Below, piece by piece: positions 21,988-39,857 of a stretch of 41,659 bases of DNA; position 1 is the stretch's first letter, and every line of letters starts with the position of its first letter. The notes below the pieces were generated by a model, which was not told the origin of the DNA, ran no database searches, and saw only the letters and a program-made list of their open reading frames with translations. The position numbers were made by a program, and so were the translations under genes. The stretch is taken from the NCBI RefSeq assembly GCF_000006405.1, contig NW_003206658.1:1745634-1787292 (forward strand). The letters run 5' to 3'. Source of the DNA: Perkinsus marinus ATCC 50983. Lineage: Eukaryota > Perkinsozoa > Perkinsida > Perkinsidae.

Positions 21988-23677
21988 CTACAACGTCATT
22001 GTGAGGAAAGGATGACGAAGTAGTTCAGAACACGTAGCCCGTCCGCATGGCTCATACTGTAAGCACGCAGATAAGAAATCACTAAGCTGAGGTGACGCGC
22101 CTTCGGGGAAGGGGACAGTCTTCGAACTCAGGATCTTATAAATAGCCATCACAGGATTCTCCAACTTGCCTGATGCACAAAAATGAGTCCGAAAATCTCA
22201 TCATCAACTTCCCAGCTGCTCACCCCAAGGATGTGTGCCTGTGGCCATCTCTATAATAACTATACCAAAACTCCATATATCTGCTGATATCGAGTACCCC
22301 TTGCTATCCTGAATGAATCGACACAGTGAACGCCTCTTCACAACTGTCGAGACCCTTACCCCAGCCGAGATGACCTCAGGAGCCATCCATGGTATGGAGC
22401 CGGACAACTGTGTGACGACGACGCCTGAGGGGAAACATACAACCCGAAGAGCCCAATGGACTTACTCGAGCCAATTTGGCGACTTGAACCGAAGTCACCA
22501 AGCTTGACCGTACCATATGCATCTAGCAGTAGATTGTCGCATTTCAAATCACGGTGAGATACCTACATAAACATGATGCACAATCAATGGTGACGGTATG
22601 CGGCTTACCGATCTCTTATGAAGATATTCCAAACCCGAGAGGATCTGGTGAGAGTAACTCGCGATTTGGGGCTCTTCAAAAGCACCAAAATCGTTCAGGG
22701 CGGCTTTCACGCTTCCTCCCGACATGTACTCAGTAAACACCTAGAAACGGCAAATCAATGGAGAAACTCAAAATAATCGATTACAAGTAGTCTGCCCATA
22801 CTGCATCGATGTTGTAGCAGTCTATGATGCACTGCTGAGTCCCGTGGCAGAGGATCCCACTCTACGTTGGGTGGTATGAACTCATGCCCAAGGTAGCTGC
22901 GAATGAGAACACTATAAAGCTGATGCTGCCCGACCCTGACCTTACCGTATAATGTTGGGATGCTCCAACTGTTGTAATATGTCCATCTCATTCGCCAGTT
23001 GCTTCGCAGCAACTTCGCTCGCCTTGTCCCCGTCTTCATAAGAGACGACTTTAACGGCAATGAACTCACCTGAACATAAAACTTAAAGTTCAACTCAGAG
23101 CGGAGTAACTTACCAGTGTCCTTGCATTTGGCTTTGAACACATCACCGAAACTGCCGCTTCCAATGAGGTTGCCGAAATCCACGTCTGCCGAGGCTATCG
23201 CTGAGAGAGGTAACCAATCGTACGAGCAAACCCTGAAGATCGTGACCCTTACTCTGTGGTGAAGGATGGACGTCAATGAAACATGCCGCCTGAGAAGAGG
23301 GACAACTTCGAGTGAATCGACATGAGTAACAACGACCAACCCTGCTATTGCGTCTCGGCCGACAGGCACCCTCGATGAGCGAACCCCTACAATGTAAGAG
23401 ATCACAGCAAGTGATAGAGAGATGAGGGCGAGCGCTACTTCCTCGGTCGTGATAGCGACTCAGACTTCGCTGGACTCCCCGAGCCTACGGGACGTTTACC
23501 ATACGCTTCACTATCAGCGACGACGACGACCTCTGACGCCTCACAAGTGTCGCCAACTTCCTCCGTGCTATCCGAATCATCCGTCACAATGAGCCGCATC
23601 TGTAGGAAGAGGTATGAACTGAGGCATAGTAGCTGTCGTACATTGCCGTTGGTCACAGAGTCCGTCAAACGCTGCAT
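21988..23677 (-). CDS. STE11/MAPKKK-type Ser/Thr protein kinase
   Basis: Eleven exons on the minus strand (23439-23677, 23341-23386, 23253-23289, 23114-23200, 22946-23069, 22785-22896, 22609-22740, 22466-22562, 22360-22424, 22224-22308, 21988-22169) give 401 residues. All kinase landmarks are present: glycine loop GSGSFGDVF (about residue 121), FIAVKVV with the ATP-binding Lys, [10 protein letters not shown] hinge, HRDLKCDN catalytic loop (about 262), DFG (about 282), [10 protein letters not shown] activation segment, and DIWSFG. The hinge and the WMAPEV segment are typical of MAP kinase kinase kinases (STE11/ANP). About 110 residues of Ser-rich, acidic N-terminal region precede the domain, and the protein ends soon after it. 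Introns are all 41-54 nt. The start Met is the first in frame, but the frame stays open further 5', so an upstream exon is possible. Confidence 0.9.
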
Positions 23678-23969
23678 TGGACCACCCGGTATGCGTCGTC
23701 GCGGTAGTAATGCCTTCGACGAGAGGTTACCGTTCCTGCTCGTCGCGGGCGATACTGTACTCGCTGTACAAGACGAAATTAACTATGGAGGAGAACCGTG
23801 GCGCACCTGTGAAGCTCCTCGTACGACCAAGAGGAAAATATTGACTTTCATCGTCATCACCAGGTGAATCGGGAATGGACGAGGACGCGGAAAGGCACCT
23901 TGATCGATTCTGAAAGAGTCAGCGTTCAAGTATGTAAATCTCGTCAGCTGACCTCAGGAGTTACGTTCA

Positions 23970-24012
23970 GAAATTTTACACGCAGGATGGAAGTGTACAA
24001 AAACCATTGATA
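23970..24012 (+). repeat. family-2 repeat, 5' fragment
   Basis: GAAATTTTACACGCAG followed by GGAAGTGTACAAAAACCAT matches the left end and core of the family-2 copies at 17724 and 31968. It is truncated after about 43 bp and is not inside a gene model. Confidence 0.5.
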
Positions 24013-24022
24013 ACAATTGATA

Positions 24023-24060
24023 GTGTTGATAACAACAATATTCATTGTTGTTGTTAACAC
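24023..24060. repeat. inverted repeat, 17-bp arms
   Basis: GTGTTGATAACAACAAT and ATTGTTGTTGTTAACAC are complementary at 15 of 17 positions, with a 4-nt loop. A stable hairpin is possible. It directly adjoins the truncated family-2 repeat. Confidence 0.6.
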
Positions 24061-24818
24061 TTGTATAGAGCAACAGAGATCGTTAGAAGAACAACATCAA
24101 CAAGATGATCAACTCAAGCTGATCAACTTGAACAAACTTATCAAGAAGAAGATCAACGAAGGAGAATGCAAGAAGATCAACATCCACGATACACATGATA
24201 AGAAAGGGCTCACATATTCAGTTGATGATCTATTCCGCATACCTCCAACCCATGAACCACGTCGCTGGCCGTCTGGACCTAAACTACACTTCCCATCTCC
24301 TCCATGTTAACAACCACTCACTTATAGGGGGTTTCACGCCCAGGTACGCACATCGACTAGAGGACCCACGACGACAGCAGCTTCTGCTCGTAGTAGTAGA
24401 GCACGCCCCAGCACTGCTCACTCGCTGAGGGTGCGCTGATATGCTAGAAGCCATCACGTTAGCTACAGCATCAGCTGCGTCAAACTGAACAGGGAAAGGG
24501 AGAACCTCGGTGATTGCGGATCAATCGGAATTGTTACAAAGTCTTGTAGGGTCACACCGCGACCTGGCCCAAGGCGCTCGCCCTCTGTCACACTCTTCAT
24601 CATAGATCCAACTATTTGTTGGAATGAAAAGAATACTGGAAATTCGACCTGAAGAGAGGTCGTTCATCATCATGTTAGAGACTATGGTTAACCTCCGGGC
24701 TGAAGGTTTCAGATCCAGTCGGAGATGGGATCTGACAGAAGAGTGGTATTAGTATTCTCCCTAGTAGTCGGAGCATTTACAGTCTTGTTCTTGCTCCCGC
24801 AAGACATGCGATCATTGT

Positions 24819-25685
24819 TTAAATCATGCAGGTGTGGAGGAGTACACCTACGACACTCTTCATCATCGAACCAATAACAGGCATCTATTCACTTTGTTGG
24901 AGAAGTTGAACTCCTCAAGACCTGGCCTGAGTAGTTACCAACATCCCCAGGGTGAGGCACTGCTGGTGGCGATATCTAATCACAAAGTATGGGAAAATGC
25001 GCACATGGTCAACCACACGTGTTGGCAACAATATGAAAATTCTGAGAAAATTTTTGGGAAACATAACTGCTTTCTGTACACTTCTACTCGAATTCGTGTG
25101 TAAATTTCTACAGCAAGTGAGGAAACTCCAGAGGCCAACAGAGGAGCACGAGCATATATACGAACCTACTTGTGCGAAGAGGAGGGAAGATCGGCGACCA
25201 TCATTGATCGTTGGTGATGTCAGTCTTGGTCGTGGTCGACCACGTGTTAAGCTCAACATCTGGCAACGCATATCAATCCTAGTAAAAGTCTCTACTGGGA
25301 ACTTACTGTCTCGCCGCTCTTCAACGGAGACTCAGGCCGGACCATCGTAGGTGGTCTCGACTCATCGACCGAATCTAAGGTCAACAGTAGAGGGACGGGG
25401 TAGTGGACGTACGAGCACCTCGGGAATCGAAAAGTTTAAGTAAGTCCTTCCCACTAGGGGTGTCACCAGCATTGGTCGAGGGTGTACCTGAATAGTCCGG
25501 TGAAGAGATTGTGAGCGTTTGGTGTGCTTACCAGCACTCTGTTCCACAGAATTCAGTGCATCTGAGCTTCCATTCTCAGTGGAAGTGCAAGTGGTAGTAT
25601 GATCCTCGTAAAAAAGATTAGAAGATAATGATTCACAAACAGTACAAGGCTTGTTCAAGCGTGTTGTTGTATTGTTATCGGCCAT
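24819..25685 (-). CDS. hypothetical Ser/Thr/Pro-rich disordered protein
   Basis: Minus-strand exons 25532-25685, 25419-25487, 25307-25374, 25170-25259 and 24939-24975 join in frame. A last exon ending in a TAA at 24819-24821 is plausible. The product starts MADNNTTTRLNKPCTVCESL and is polar, Ser/Thr/Pro-rich and without membrane segments or known domains. The first 20 residues hold a C-x2-C pair. Four introns are about 43-48 nt; the fifth (24976-25169, 194 nt) is swollen by a family-2 repeat in the same orientation as the copy in the 17005 gene relative to transcription. Coding status rests on the frame-consistent splice chain. Function unknown. Confidence 0.5.
24988..25109 (-). repeat. family-2 intronic repeat, full copy
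   Basis: On the plus strand it runs from TATGGGAAAATGCGCACATGG to CACTTCTACTCG...GTGTGTAAATTTC, the reverse complement of the copies at 17724 and 31968. It lies in intron 24976-25169 of the minus-strand gene, so it is in sense orientation relative to its host transcript, like the other two full copies. Confidence 0.7.
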
Positions 25686-33015
<7,330 letters not shown>

Positions 33016-33648
33016 AAGAGATAGTCTTGAAATCGATCACGTGATCGATTTACGTCGATAGATATATTAGTATTGCTCTCGAAGACTGTGGGTATTCGAG
33101 ACATCGTGGAACGTGTTATTTCGTATACGGTGCTGTTTGTTGTGTTGAGAGCTCGAGAAATTGCAGGGTTGGGGACAATTTCTAATTTGGGTATTTTTTG
33201 TCTTCGTAATGACTCACGGCGGTCATCGCCACGGTTCGTCGGGGAGTATCAGAACTAATGGGAAGACGTCAGTGAGCTCACCTAGGAAGAGAAGTTCTAC
33301 TGGGGGGTCATGCGATGATGTAATAAAGGAGTGGTAGGGGAAATAACAGGGGTGCTGCGGTCGATGCGATTCGAGAGGGAGTTATTAAATTGGAATTGGA
33401 GACGATTGATTGAGATGGAGGGTCATCGAAGTTCGCGATTTTTAGCGAGGTCTTGAAGCTCCTATGGGGTTTTATACAATAATCGTCGAGGGTGCTACTG
33501 CGGACTGTTTCCGACTGCAATGTGACTTTTCGGATTTGTGGCCTTCTTTGTGTTGGGACGTATTGTGAGTAGAAGAAAGCCTTTATTTGCGCGAGGAGCG
33601 GTTACTGCTCTCATTCGAATATTTGAGATTCTCTTGGAATCGCTGTAG
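33016..33648. other. RUVBL2 3' flank and possible 5' exons of the SEC14 gene
   Basis: The first part is presumably RUVBL2 3' UTR. An ATG at 33210 opens a 42-codon Ser/Gly/His-rich frame (MTHGGHRHGSSG...) that could be the first exon of the SEC14 gene, but I could not connect it reliably. No repeat of family 1 or 2 was seen here. Confidence 0.35.
33030..33051. repeat. perfect 22-bp palindrome after RUVBL2 stop
   Basis: The central 20 bases AATCGATCACGTGATCGATT read identically on both strands, with one more matching base pair on each side. It contains CACGTG and GATC sites, lies 15 bp after the RUVBL2 stop and repeats the element at 32870, so the pair brackets the last exon. Confidence 0.8.
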
Positions 33649-35879
33649 AGAGCTAGTCACTTTGCTGTGACCGCCCGGCAGCAGCAGCCTCTGATGTATA
33701 AAGTTGAATTTCGAACTCTGGAAATGACGGTGAATGCCGGAAATGTTCCCATTGAGTTTCACCATCTTCAATTTCCGCATATAGGGGGTTTGTCTATTGA
33801 CTTGTATCAGCTCGCGCGAAAAGTTGCTGGAGGGATGAACGAGAATTTGATGATGCCGAGTGTAGGATGTGAGGGTAAAAAGGTCTCTTCTGGAAGTGAT
33901 GGTAATACTTGATGTGTGGAATCGAAGTGGTAGCTTGGCGCAGGTCTGGCTGGAAGGGTATGCAACAATTTGGTGGAGGTAGAGAGGGGAGTGGTATGGA
34001 AAAATTATGCATTTTTTGTAGGGCCCCAAGGTGATATGCAGCGCTAAGGCGGAAGAGTGGACGGAACCTCCGCTTTCTGAGGAGGAGAAGGAGGTGACTG
34101 GGGGCGGCGCCGTCGGTTTTGGTTCCCATTGAGATTGGGAATAGTACATTTCTATAGATAGTTTCCTTGAATGTAATGATGATTTTTCAATTCACACGTA
34201 AGGAGTGATAGGTCGTGCTTGGTCTCGTGTTGCTATTGACAGGCTTGAGACAGTCATCAACTCGACGATGATGACAGTGGTTGTCGAGGTCGTTGATTTG
34301 ATCAGGTTTTTGCCGAAATTGTGAAGGGTGTTGGCAGCGATGCGCTGATGTTGGAAGATATGTGTATGTTGAGATTCATCCGGGGGTATTCTCATGAGAA
34401 GGAGAGAGTTCCCGCCACCATCGCGTGAGAAGGCCATTTTGTAGACGCATTTGGAGGTTGGTTGTGATGTAGGTATCTTCGGGGTATGTTGAGATGGCGC
34501 AAGGCGGAAGGAGCTGATAAAAAAATGGAGATGCTTATGAATACTCCCATCAGAGACATTCCACGATGTCCCCTAGTAGATCCTGAATGCATGAAACCAT
34601 TAGAATGGTGGGTATAGGGCGTTAAGGAAAAGCATAGGTCCATGGGTCTGGCAGGTACTTCTATGGAATGTCGAAGTTTGGCACCCCGGTGGTGTACATG
34701 AAAATTCCTAGTGCTTCGACTTATACGAAGCTAGGTCTGGACAGATGTAGTTTGGACCTATTCTGTATCTTGCACGATTGAACCTTGGATATGTTTAGGC
34801 ATGGGGCAGCATGTAGTGGAAATGGAAATAATTGAACGCGTGAAGATGCAGCTGAGATACTCAGGATGGAGGGGCTACAAGCACATGATGGTGCGAGGTG
34901 CAGGGATCGAACCCGGGTGTCACTATCGCTGATTCGGGTATTCATCGTTATTATTGCTGCACAAAATGTGACCAGTGTTGAGCGGTTTGGTCAGGCGAGG
35001 AGTTGAGGGAGTGTATTAGGTCGCTGAATGTTCCATGGTGGAATCTTGAGGTCCACATGGCATGTTATGATGAGTCAGGTTATCGATATGAAGAATGTAG
35101 GATTAGGTCACGGAAAGAGTAGCTTCATCACTGGCTTCAAGAAGCAGTTGAATATTGATCAGTGAGTCGGAAGGTCTGGGGTAAGGTGTGGCTCTAAAAA
35201 TACAATGGAATTTCACCCGTTTTACGTCGAAGTGGCGTAAAACTCGGTGAAAAACGCGATATTCGCGGTATGCAGTAGTCGCAAAATATGTTTCCCATAT
35301 CACGGGTGAAACTCCTATATATACTAAGGCGTTGGATCGTTTGATCAGATACTACTACCCCGAGGTGCTGAGTAAGATGGTCGTAGTGAACGCTGGTGTG
35401 GTAATCAGTACGTTATGGAAAATGGCTAAGCCGTGGGTCGACCCCATCACCGTTGGTAGCCGCCATCACATCGCTCCGTCTGATTTTATGCAATTTTCCC
35501 ATCGTTTGCAGATCGGATTAAGATTAGTAGCTCGTCGCATCCGGTTAAGGCCATTTCGGAGTTTGTGGACCCCAAGTTCATTCCGAAAGTAACAAAAATT
35601 TAAGAAGAAATCTGAAAATCTTGTGGATATCCTTTCAGGAGTATGGTGGTGATGGAGAGCTCGAGCCTGTTATATGGGGACAAAGATATCTCCAATGTGA
35701 CGAAGACATCCCCCTGCCTAAGCTGCACTTGGTAAACGTCACGCGCCACGAAATTGACCCGTGTATAATCTTATTCACCTGCTCAGGTTAGCGATGGTGA
35801 CATTTGGCCGGCAGCTCCCCCAGAGGAGGAATGGAACTTGTTACCGGAGATGCCCGTGAGGCATCAATCGTCGAAGTAG
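33649..35879 (+). CDS. SEC14-like CRAL-TRIO domain lipid-transfer protein
   Basis: Firm exons are 34022-34093, 34306-34424, 34473-34607, 34655-34764, 34817-34890, 35079-35161, 35349-35455, 35512-35588, 35639-35731 and 35787-35879. They encode 320 residues. The CRAL-TRIO N-terminal helices read LSEEEKEVFAEIVKGVG... MCMLRFIRGYS and MLRWRKAEGADKK. The lipid-binding fold reads FYGMSKFGTPVVY, VIDMKNVG, QYYYPEVLSKMVVVNAG, LWKMAKPWVDPIT and EYGGDGELEP. These proteins move or present phosphatidylinositol and other lipids between membranes. An exon at about 33649-33870 (MYKVEFRTLEMTVNAG..., perhaps GOLD-like) probably belongs to the same gene, but its junction is uncertain and the true start may be near 33210. 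Most introns are 47-58 nt; 34891-35078 and 35162-35348 are 187-188 nt and carry a tRNA-like piece and a family-1 element respectively. Confidence 0.85.
34888..34935 (-). other. antisense tRNA-like 3' half at the 5' splice site (SEC14 gene intron)
   Basis: The minus strand reads ACCCGGGTTCGATCCCTGCA then CCTCGCACCA: a B box, a T-arm with 4 of 5 pairs and even a CCA end. The host intron begins GTGCGAGGTGCAGGGATCG, exactly at this tRNA-like 3' end. No pairing 5' acceptor strand was found, so it is not a functional tRNA. Confidence 0.4.
35203..35315 (+). repeat. family-1 intronic TIR element (SEC14 gene intron)
   Basis: The most complete copy: CAATGGAATTTCACCCGTTT at the left, then GAAAAACGCGATATTCGCGG, TATGCAGTAGTCGC and CATATCACGGGTGAAACTCC at the right. 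It fills 113 of the 187 nt of intron 35162-35348. It is the only copy found outside RUVBL2. Confidence 0.85.
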
Positions 35880-36493
35880 ATTGCTAGAACAATGCTGTTA
35901 AGATAGTGGACGATCTGATAGCGCCTTATGCAATGAATACGGAATTCCGCCACCCTTTCAAGTTAAACTACTGAGTTCATCACGAAGCTTCTGAGAATGG
36001 TGTGGTATTGTGTTTAGAGAAATATTTCGAAACTTATTGTCGTTGTAGTTGTTGGTGAGTGGGATGAGAACTTCTTATTCTTGGCATCGTTGAGATGTGA
36101 ATTCGGCGATTACTGGTGGACTTTTACAAGGAGCCTCTCACGGGTTCGGTTTGTTATCACATTGATAACGCAGATAGTGATAATATCGCTTTGTTCGAGA
36201 AGCTTATTCACATGGACATCTCTGATATCGTCCCTAGCGCATAAGTCCAGTAAACTGTGCCTCTCCTTATCTAGAGAAATGTGGAAAAATCGCATTGCTA
36301 GTGATTGTATTGTCTGATCTTGAGTAGCTTTCTGTTGCTCTTCGGCGATCGACGACTCTTGAACTAGTGTAAACGATGTGCTGTGTATTTTCAATATCAA
36401 TTATGTTTCGTTATGATGGGAAAACTGGATGGAAGAGATTCTGATTGCAGCTCTTGATCGTATGGGAAACAGAGAGGGTTCAAGCCACAGGGA
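35880..36493. other. intergenic, nothing recognised
   Basis: Between the SEC14 gene stop and the next gene. Short frames on both strands (36081-36317, 36110-36400) lack motifs. An upstream exon of the next gene could lie near 36420-36490, but none was convincing. Confidence 0.35.
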
Positions 36494-37405
36494 ATGGACA
36501 ATCCGCTCCTGCTGGGACGCAGTGAACAGTCCGAGCCTTCGGGTCCGTCAATCGAAGATCGCATCGCTGAAAGGTATGCCGGTTTTGTGGCAATATTTGT
36601 GTCCATGTCCGTGTTTTCATAAACATCATTTCGCTCTGTTTTGAGAGGGTGTGTAATGTTATTTATGCCTCAGGCAGAAGACTGGTCTCACTTGGGAAGA
36701 ATTTAAAGCTCAACTTGCTTCCACTGAGTCGAGAAGTAAGACGGTTAAATGGGATGCTTCTGCAGCATTTTGGGGTCTTTCCGCGAGGCGCTAGATACTT
36801 AGAAAGATTTGAAAATGAAGAGTATCGGAAAAACCTGGACGCCGATCGAGACCACCGGAGAGCAGCTCAAGAGAAACGAGACTTGGAAGCTCTACGCCGA
36901 GCTAGGAGGATTCGGGAATCACGTAAGTGCTGTCGACTTTCAAAAGAATAACTCAGTTATAGGGAAATATCCACTTGGTCAACTGCATGCAATTTCTGGC
37001 AAATTCTTATTGACATTTCTTGTGGGAGTTACCGTTATTCGCGAGTGAACTTCAAAACAAACCAAATATATGTTAAAACGCAGGACGAAGTTTTCTATGT
37101 GATAGGGAAGAAGCGTAGTTTGTCTGCATCCAGCGATAGCGGTGATGATCGACGGGAGAGGGAGAAGAGGAAGAAATCGAAGCGATCGTCATCGAGAACT
37201 GATCGGAAGTAAGTGACTACTTTTGCTGGAAAGGATGGTCATTCATGATCTGATTAGGTCTAAGAGTTCCCGTCGAAGTCGTTCCTTGAGCGATGAGGCT
37301 TCAAGGAGCAGAAAGAAAAAAGCCAAAAAAGAGAAGAAGAATAAGAAAACAAATATGTATAGTTTATCTCAGTATTTTAGCAGTCGTGACAGTGATAGCG
37401 ACTGA
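36494..37405 (+). CDS. Lys/Ser/Arg-rich nuclear-type hypothetical protein
   Basis: Exons 36494-36573, 36674-36735, 36803-36922, about 37091-37208 and 37258-37405. The N-terminal part has a compact motif PSIEDRIAERQKTGLTWEEF and a charged helix (RFENEEYRKNLDADRDHRRA, EKRDLEALRRARRIRES). The C-terminal half is basic and Ser-rich (KRKKSKRSSSRTDRKSKSSR, KKKAKKEKKNKK) and ends SSRDSDSD. That is the composition of nuclear RNA-processing factors of the SR/NKAP/FAM133 kind, though I cannot place it in a family. The weakest point is the intron 36923-37090: only the unusual acceptor at 37090 keeps the frame. That intron also holds what looks like a degenerate end of a family-2 repeat (36957-36985). Confidence 0.55.
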
Positions 37406-37561
37406 CCGCAAACCGTCCAATGTGATTTTATTCCATTTGCGTTGTTGAATCAATTCGTCCCAGAGGAGCGCGGGTAGCTGTGGCCCGTGCTCATTGGCAT
37501 CCGCTTGACAATTCTTCCTTTGGTTCAATGTTGACAGTTCTCGATATCATACAAGGATCTA

Positions 37562-37590
37562 GTATGGGGAAATATACACATGAACAACTT
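37562..37590 (-). repeat. possible family-2 repeat end, degenerate
   Basis: TATGGGGAAATATACACATG resembles the end of the family-2 copies (TATGGGAAAATGCGCACATG), but the rest of the element was not recognised downstream. It lies in the gap between two genes. Confidence 0.3.
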
Positions 37591-37818
37591 CACATGGAAG
37601 TATGGAGAAATCTTGGGTAGATTATCGTTGGTTTCCGCACACTGTTATCCTAAATCGTGTCGAAATTGTCGTGAGGAAAATCTTGAGCTCAGTTGAGGAA
37701 GTCAGATATGTATTGCAACATTGCAAGAACCTGCCTCCAGGGTCCCGGGAACTAGACGGAATCCACAATACTGTAAAATATAGTGACACTTCCAAAACTT
37801 CTTGTAAGAACTGTGTTA

Positions 37819-39690
37819 ATGGTTCTTCATGCACTCGGTACCGGTCTCGCTATCTTGCGGAGTGTCCTCGCCACTGATTGGATACCGGAGCTCACCCGAG
37901 CCATCCAATGCGTGAACTCAGCCGGAAAGTTCCTCGGTAGGGGTGCAGGGTGAGTGGAGAAGTTCTGTTGGACGACTCGCTCTTGCAATATTAGCGAGAG
38001 CGAGTTTTAACCTCTCATCTGGTCGATAGAAGCTTCCCTGACAGTACATTCGCGACGTTAACATTATATACTTCTACTGCGGATGTAACGATCCTCCTTG
38101 GTTTCATTAGCTTCAACGATGGAGAAACTTATATTGCGTTGCTAAGCGACTGCGCGAATAATCCTAACTATTGCGCGAGTGGCATCCCTAGTCGGAAAGA
38201 TCTATCTCAACCCGCATCGTTTAGATTTCTGGGCGGACACTCCATCGTCGGAACTCCCACCGTGTGTGGATGACTGTGCTGATGGGCCTGGGAAAGCTAC
38301 CGTGTGGGTTTGGCCAGCTGGATGCCGTCTAGTAGTCGAATGCGCAACTCAGGTTGAATGCTTTCTGCAGTCGAGCGAACGATTATGTGAGAGAAGTCAA
38401 GATAGGGTTTACACTCCATTGGTAGGTCTGTCTTGGACCGCGAAATTGAAAACTTTTCACATTTCCACTGAACGGTTCTGAAGCCCATAGTTATTCACCT
38501 ATACACAACAGCAATAACTGGGATTTGCGGTGTCCGCATGCGCTTGCCGCTCAGGACTTGCCCTCGTATCGGCGACTCATCGATAAATGGTTGTGAGTGG
38601 ACGCCGACTCCCCGAGTTGAGGACGGAACCATTTCTGTAAGGTGAGCCCAGACGTAGTCGAACTCAGATGGGGAGACGAGCTCGCCGTAGGCGTTCCAAT
38701 ATCGAGATGTCGCCGGTATGAAAATTAGTCAACTACTGAAAGTGCCCCCAACCAACGTTCATTGTATCTTCATGTGAGAACATACCGGTCACAGATGATC
38801 AGCAAGCAACTGTAAGGTACTGGTCAACAGACCAGTACGATTGGGAGCTTGAGTACTTTACTCTCCTCCGCTACGATGAATCTACTGGGAGAGTCCTCCG
38901 ACGAGAGCCTCAAAGGCATCGGCACCTACAGCCCATCGATGAGTCATACGAATGGTGAGGCGTGAAGTCGGAGGCAGTCCCTCGGTCGTCCAGATAGGTA
39001 CCTGTCTTGTCGTGTCGACACCCAAAGGCTACTCTCGACCACTTCCGGGGTTGAGACCTTCTCTACGAAGGACGAAATGGCCCTCTCGACTGCATTTGGG
39101 AGGGATGTGCAGTTTTTCGGTGATGTCATAATTTCCAGTGAGGATTCTACTGTGTGCAATCCACAGCTCTGCCTAAGGTCCATCAGAACCTGCCAACAGT
39201 GACACGCTCGATGATGAGGACTATCAGGCTCAGTATTCCGCGAGATAACTCGAGCCCTAACGCGACCGCATCGAATAGGTTCAAGTTCACCTGCTGCTAT
39301 CCGAATTCACTGTCTCCCATCACAACAACACAAGCCCCTCCAAGCTCACCTGCTTCCTCGACAGTTCCCAGTGGGAGATTTGAGAGCCTCGCGTGCCGCG
39401 AATGCTGACCGTTCAGTAACCAGTACAACGACCACTCGCTCCATTGAGACTACATCGATAACGCCGCCTTCAACGCAGACAACTCTTCTCACTTTTCCGT
39501 CACCGACTTCTACCACGACTGGTAAAAGAGTACTCGCATGTCTAGTCTATGAGGCGTATGCTCAGTCACGTCTCCGTTGGCCCTTCCGGAAAAGTCGTCA
39601 TTCCCGATATTCGCTATCGTGGTCACGATGTCTGTTGCTGTTGCTGCTGTTATCGGCGCGATCATTCTTATTCGCCGTTCAAACAAGTGA
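37819..39690 (+). CDS. type I membrane glycoprotein, Cys-containing ectodomain and Thr-rich stalk
   Basis: Exon 1 (37819-37949) encodes a signal-peptide-like start (MVLHALGTGLAILRSVLATD). Exons 38111-38178 and 38225-38425 and several more then encode an ectodomain with regularly placed cysteines (SDCANNPNYC, PPCVDDCADG, PAGCRLVVECATQVEC, ICGVRMRLPLRTC, TVCNPQLCLRSIRTC). Near the end comes a Ser/Thr/Pro stalk (ITTTQAPPSSPASSTVP and TTTTRSIETTSITPPSTQTT). One transmembrane helix (FAIVVTMSVAVAAVIGAIIL) and a short basic tail (IRRSNK) with a TGA at 39688-39690 complete it. The introns that join these last parts are 46 nt each. This is the layout of a surface receptor or adhesin. The ectodomain family is not recognised. 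Some middle junctions are inferred. Confidence 0.65.
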
Positions 39691-39857
39691 GATTTCACAT
39701 TTCACATCGATTACAACACTGCGCAGTTTCGAACCAGTGTAAAAGATAGTGTGATTTGATATTGTGATTGTTGATATGGTCTCTGAAGTTTCAGCTGACC
39801 TACTACTGTATTTAAAACACTTCTCTGGATCGCGACGATCTTCACTAGCCGTGGGTT

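Larger units (their letters stand above)
23678..24818. other. intergenic region with small ORF and repeat debris
   Basis: Contains the 5' fragment of a family-2 repeat, a hairpin and a 97-codon plus-strand frame (24017-24310) with a hydrophobic N-terminus (MIVLITTIFIVVVNTC) that resembles a signal peptide. That frame starts inside the hairpin and has no other support. The possible 5' extension of the kinase would lie around 23680-23760. Confidence 0.35.

Noticed and set aside
22755-23405. 216-codon minus-strand ORF as an intact kinase exon
   Set aside because: It reads through several introns. The conserved kinase sequence after DTG continues in another frame, joined by a 44-nt intron.
33583-34149. 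188-codon minus-strand ORF
   Set aside because: It is antisense to well-supported SEC14-gene exons, and its composition shows no known motif.
34888-34975. Functional tRNA gene on the minus strand
   Set aside because: The T-arm and CCA-like end are good, but no pairing 5' acceptor strand or convincing anticodon arm exists at the right distance.
36649-36951. 100-codon plus-strand ORF as a stand-alone gene
   Set aside because: Its 3' half is an exon of the 36494-37405 gene in frame, and its 5' half is intron sequence.
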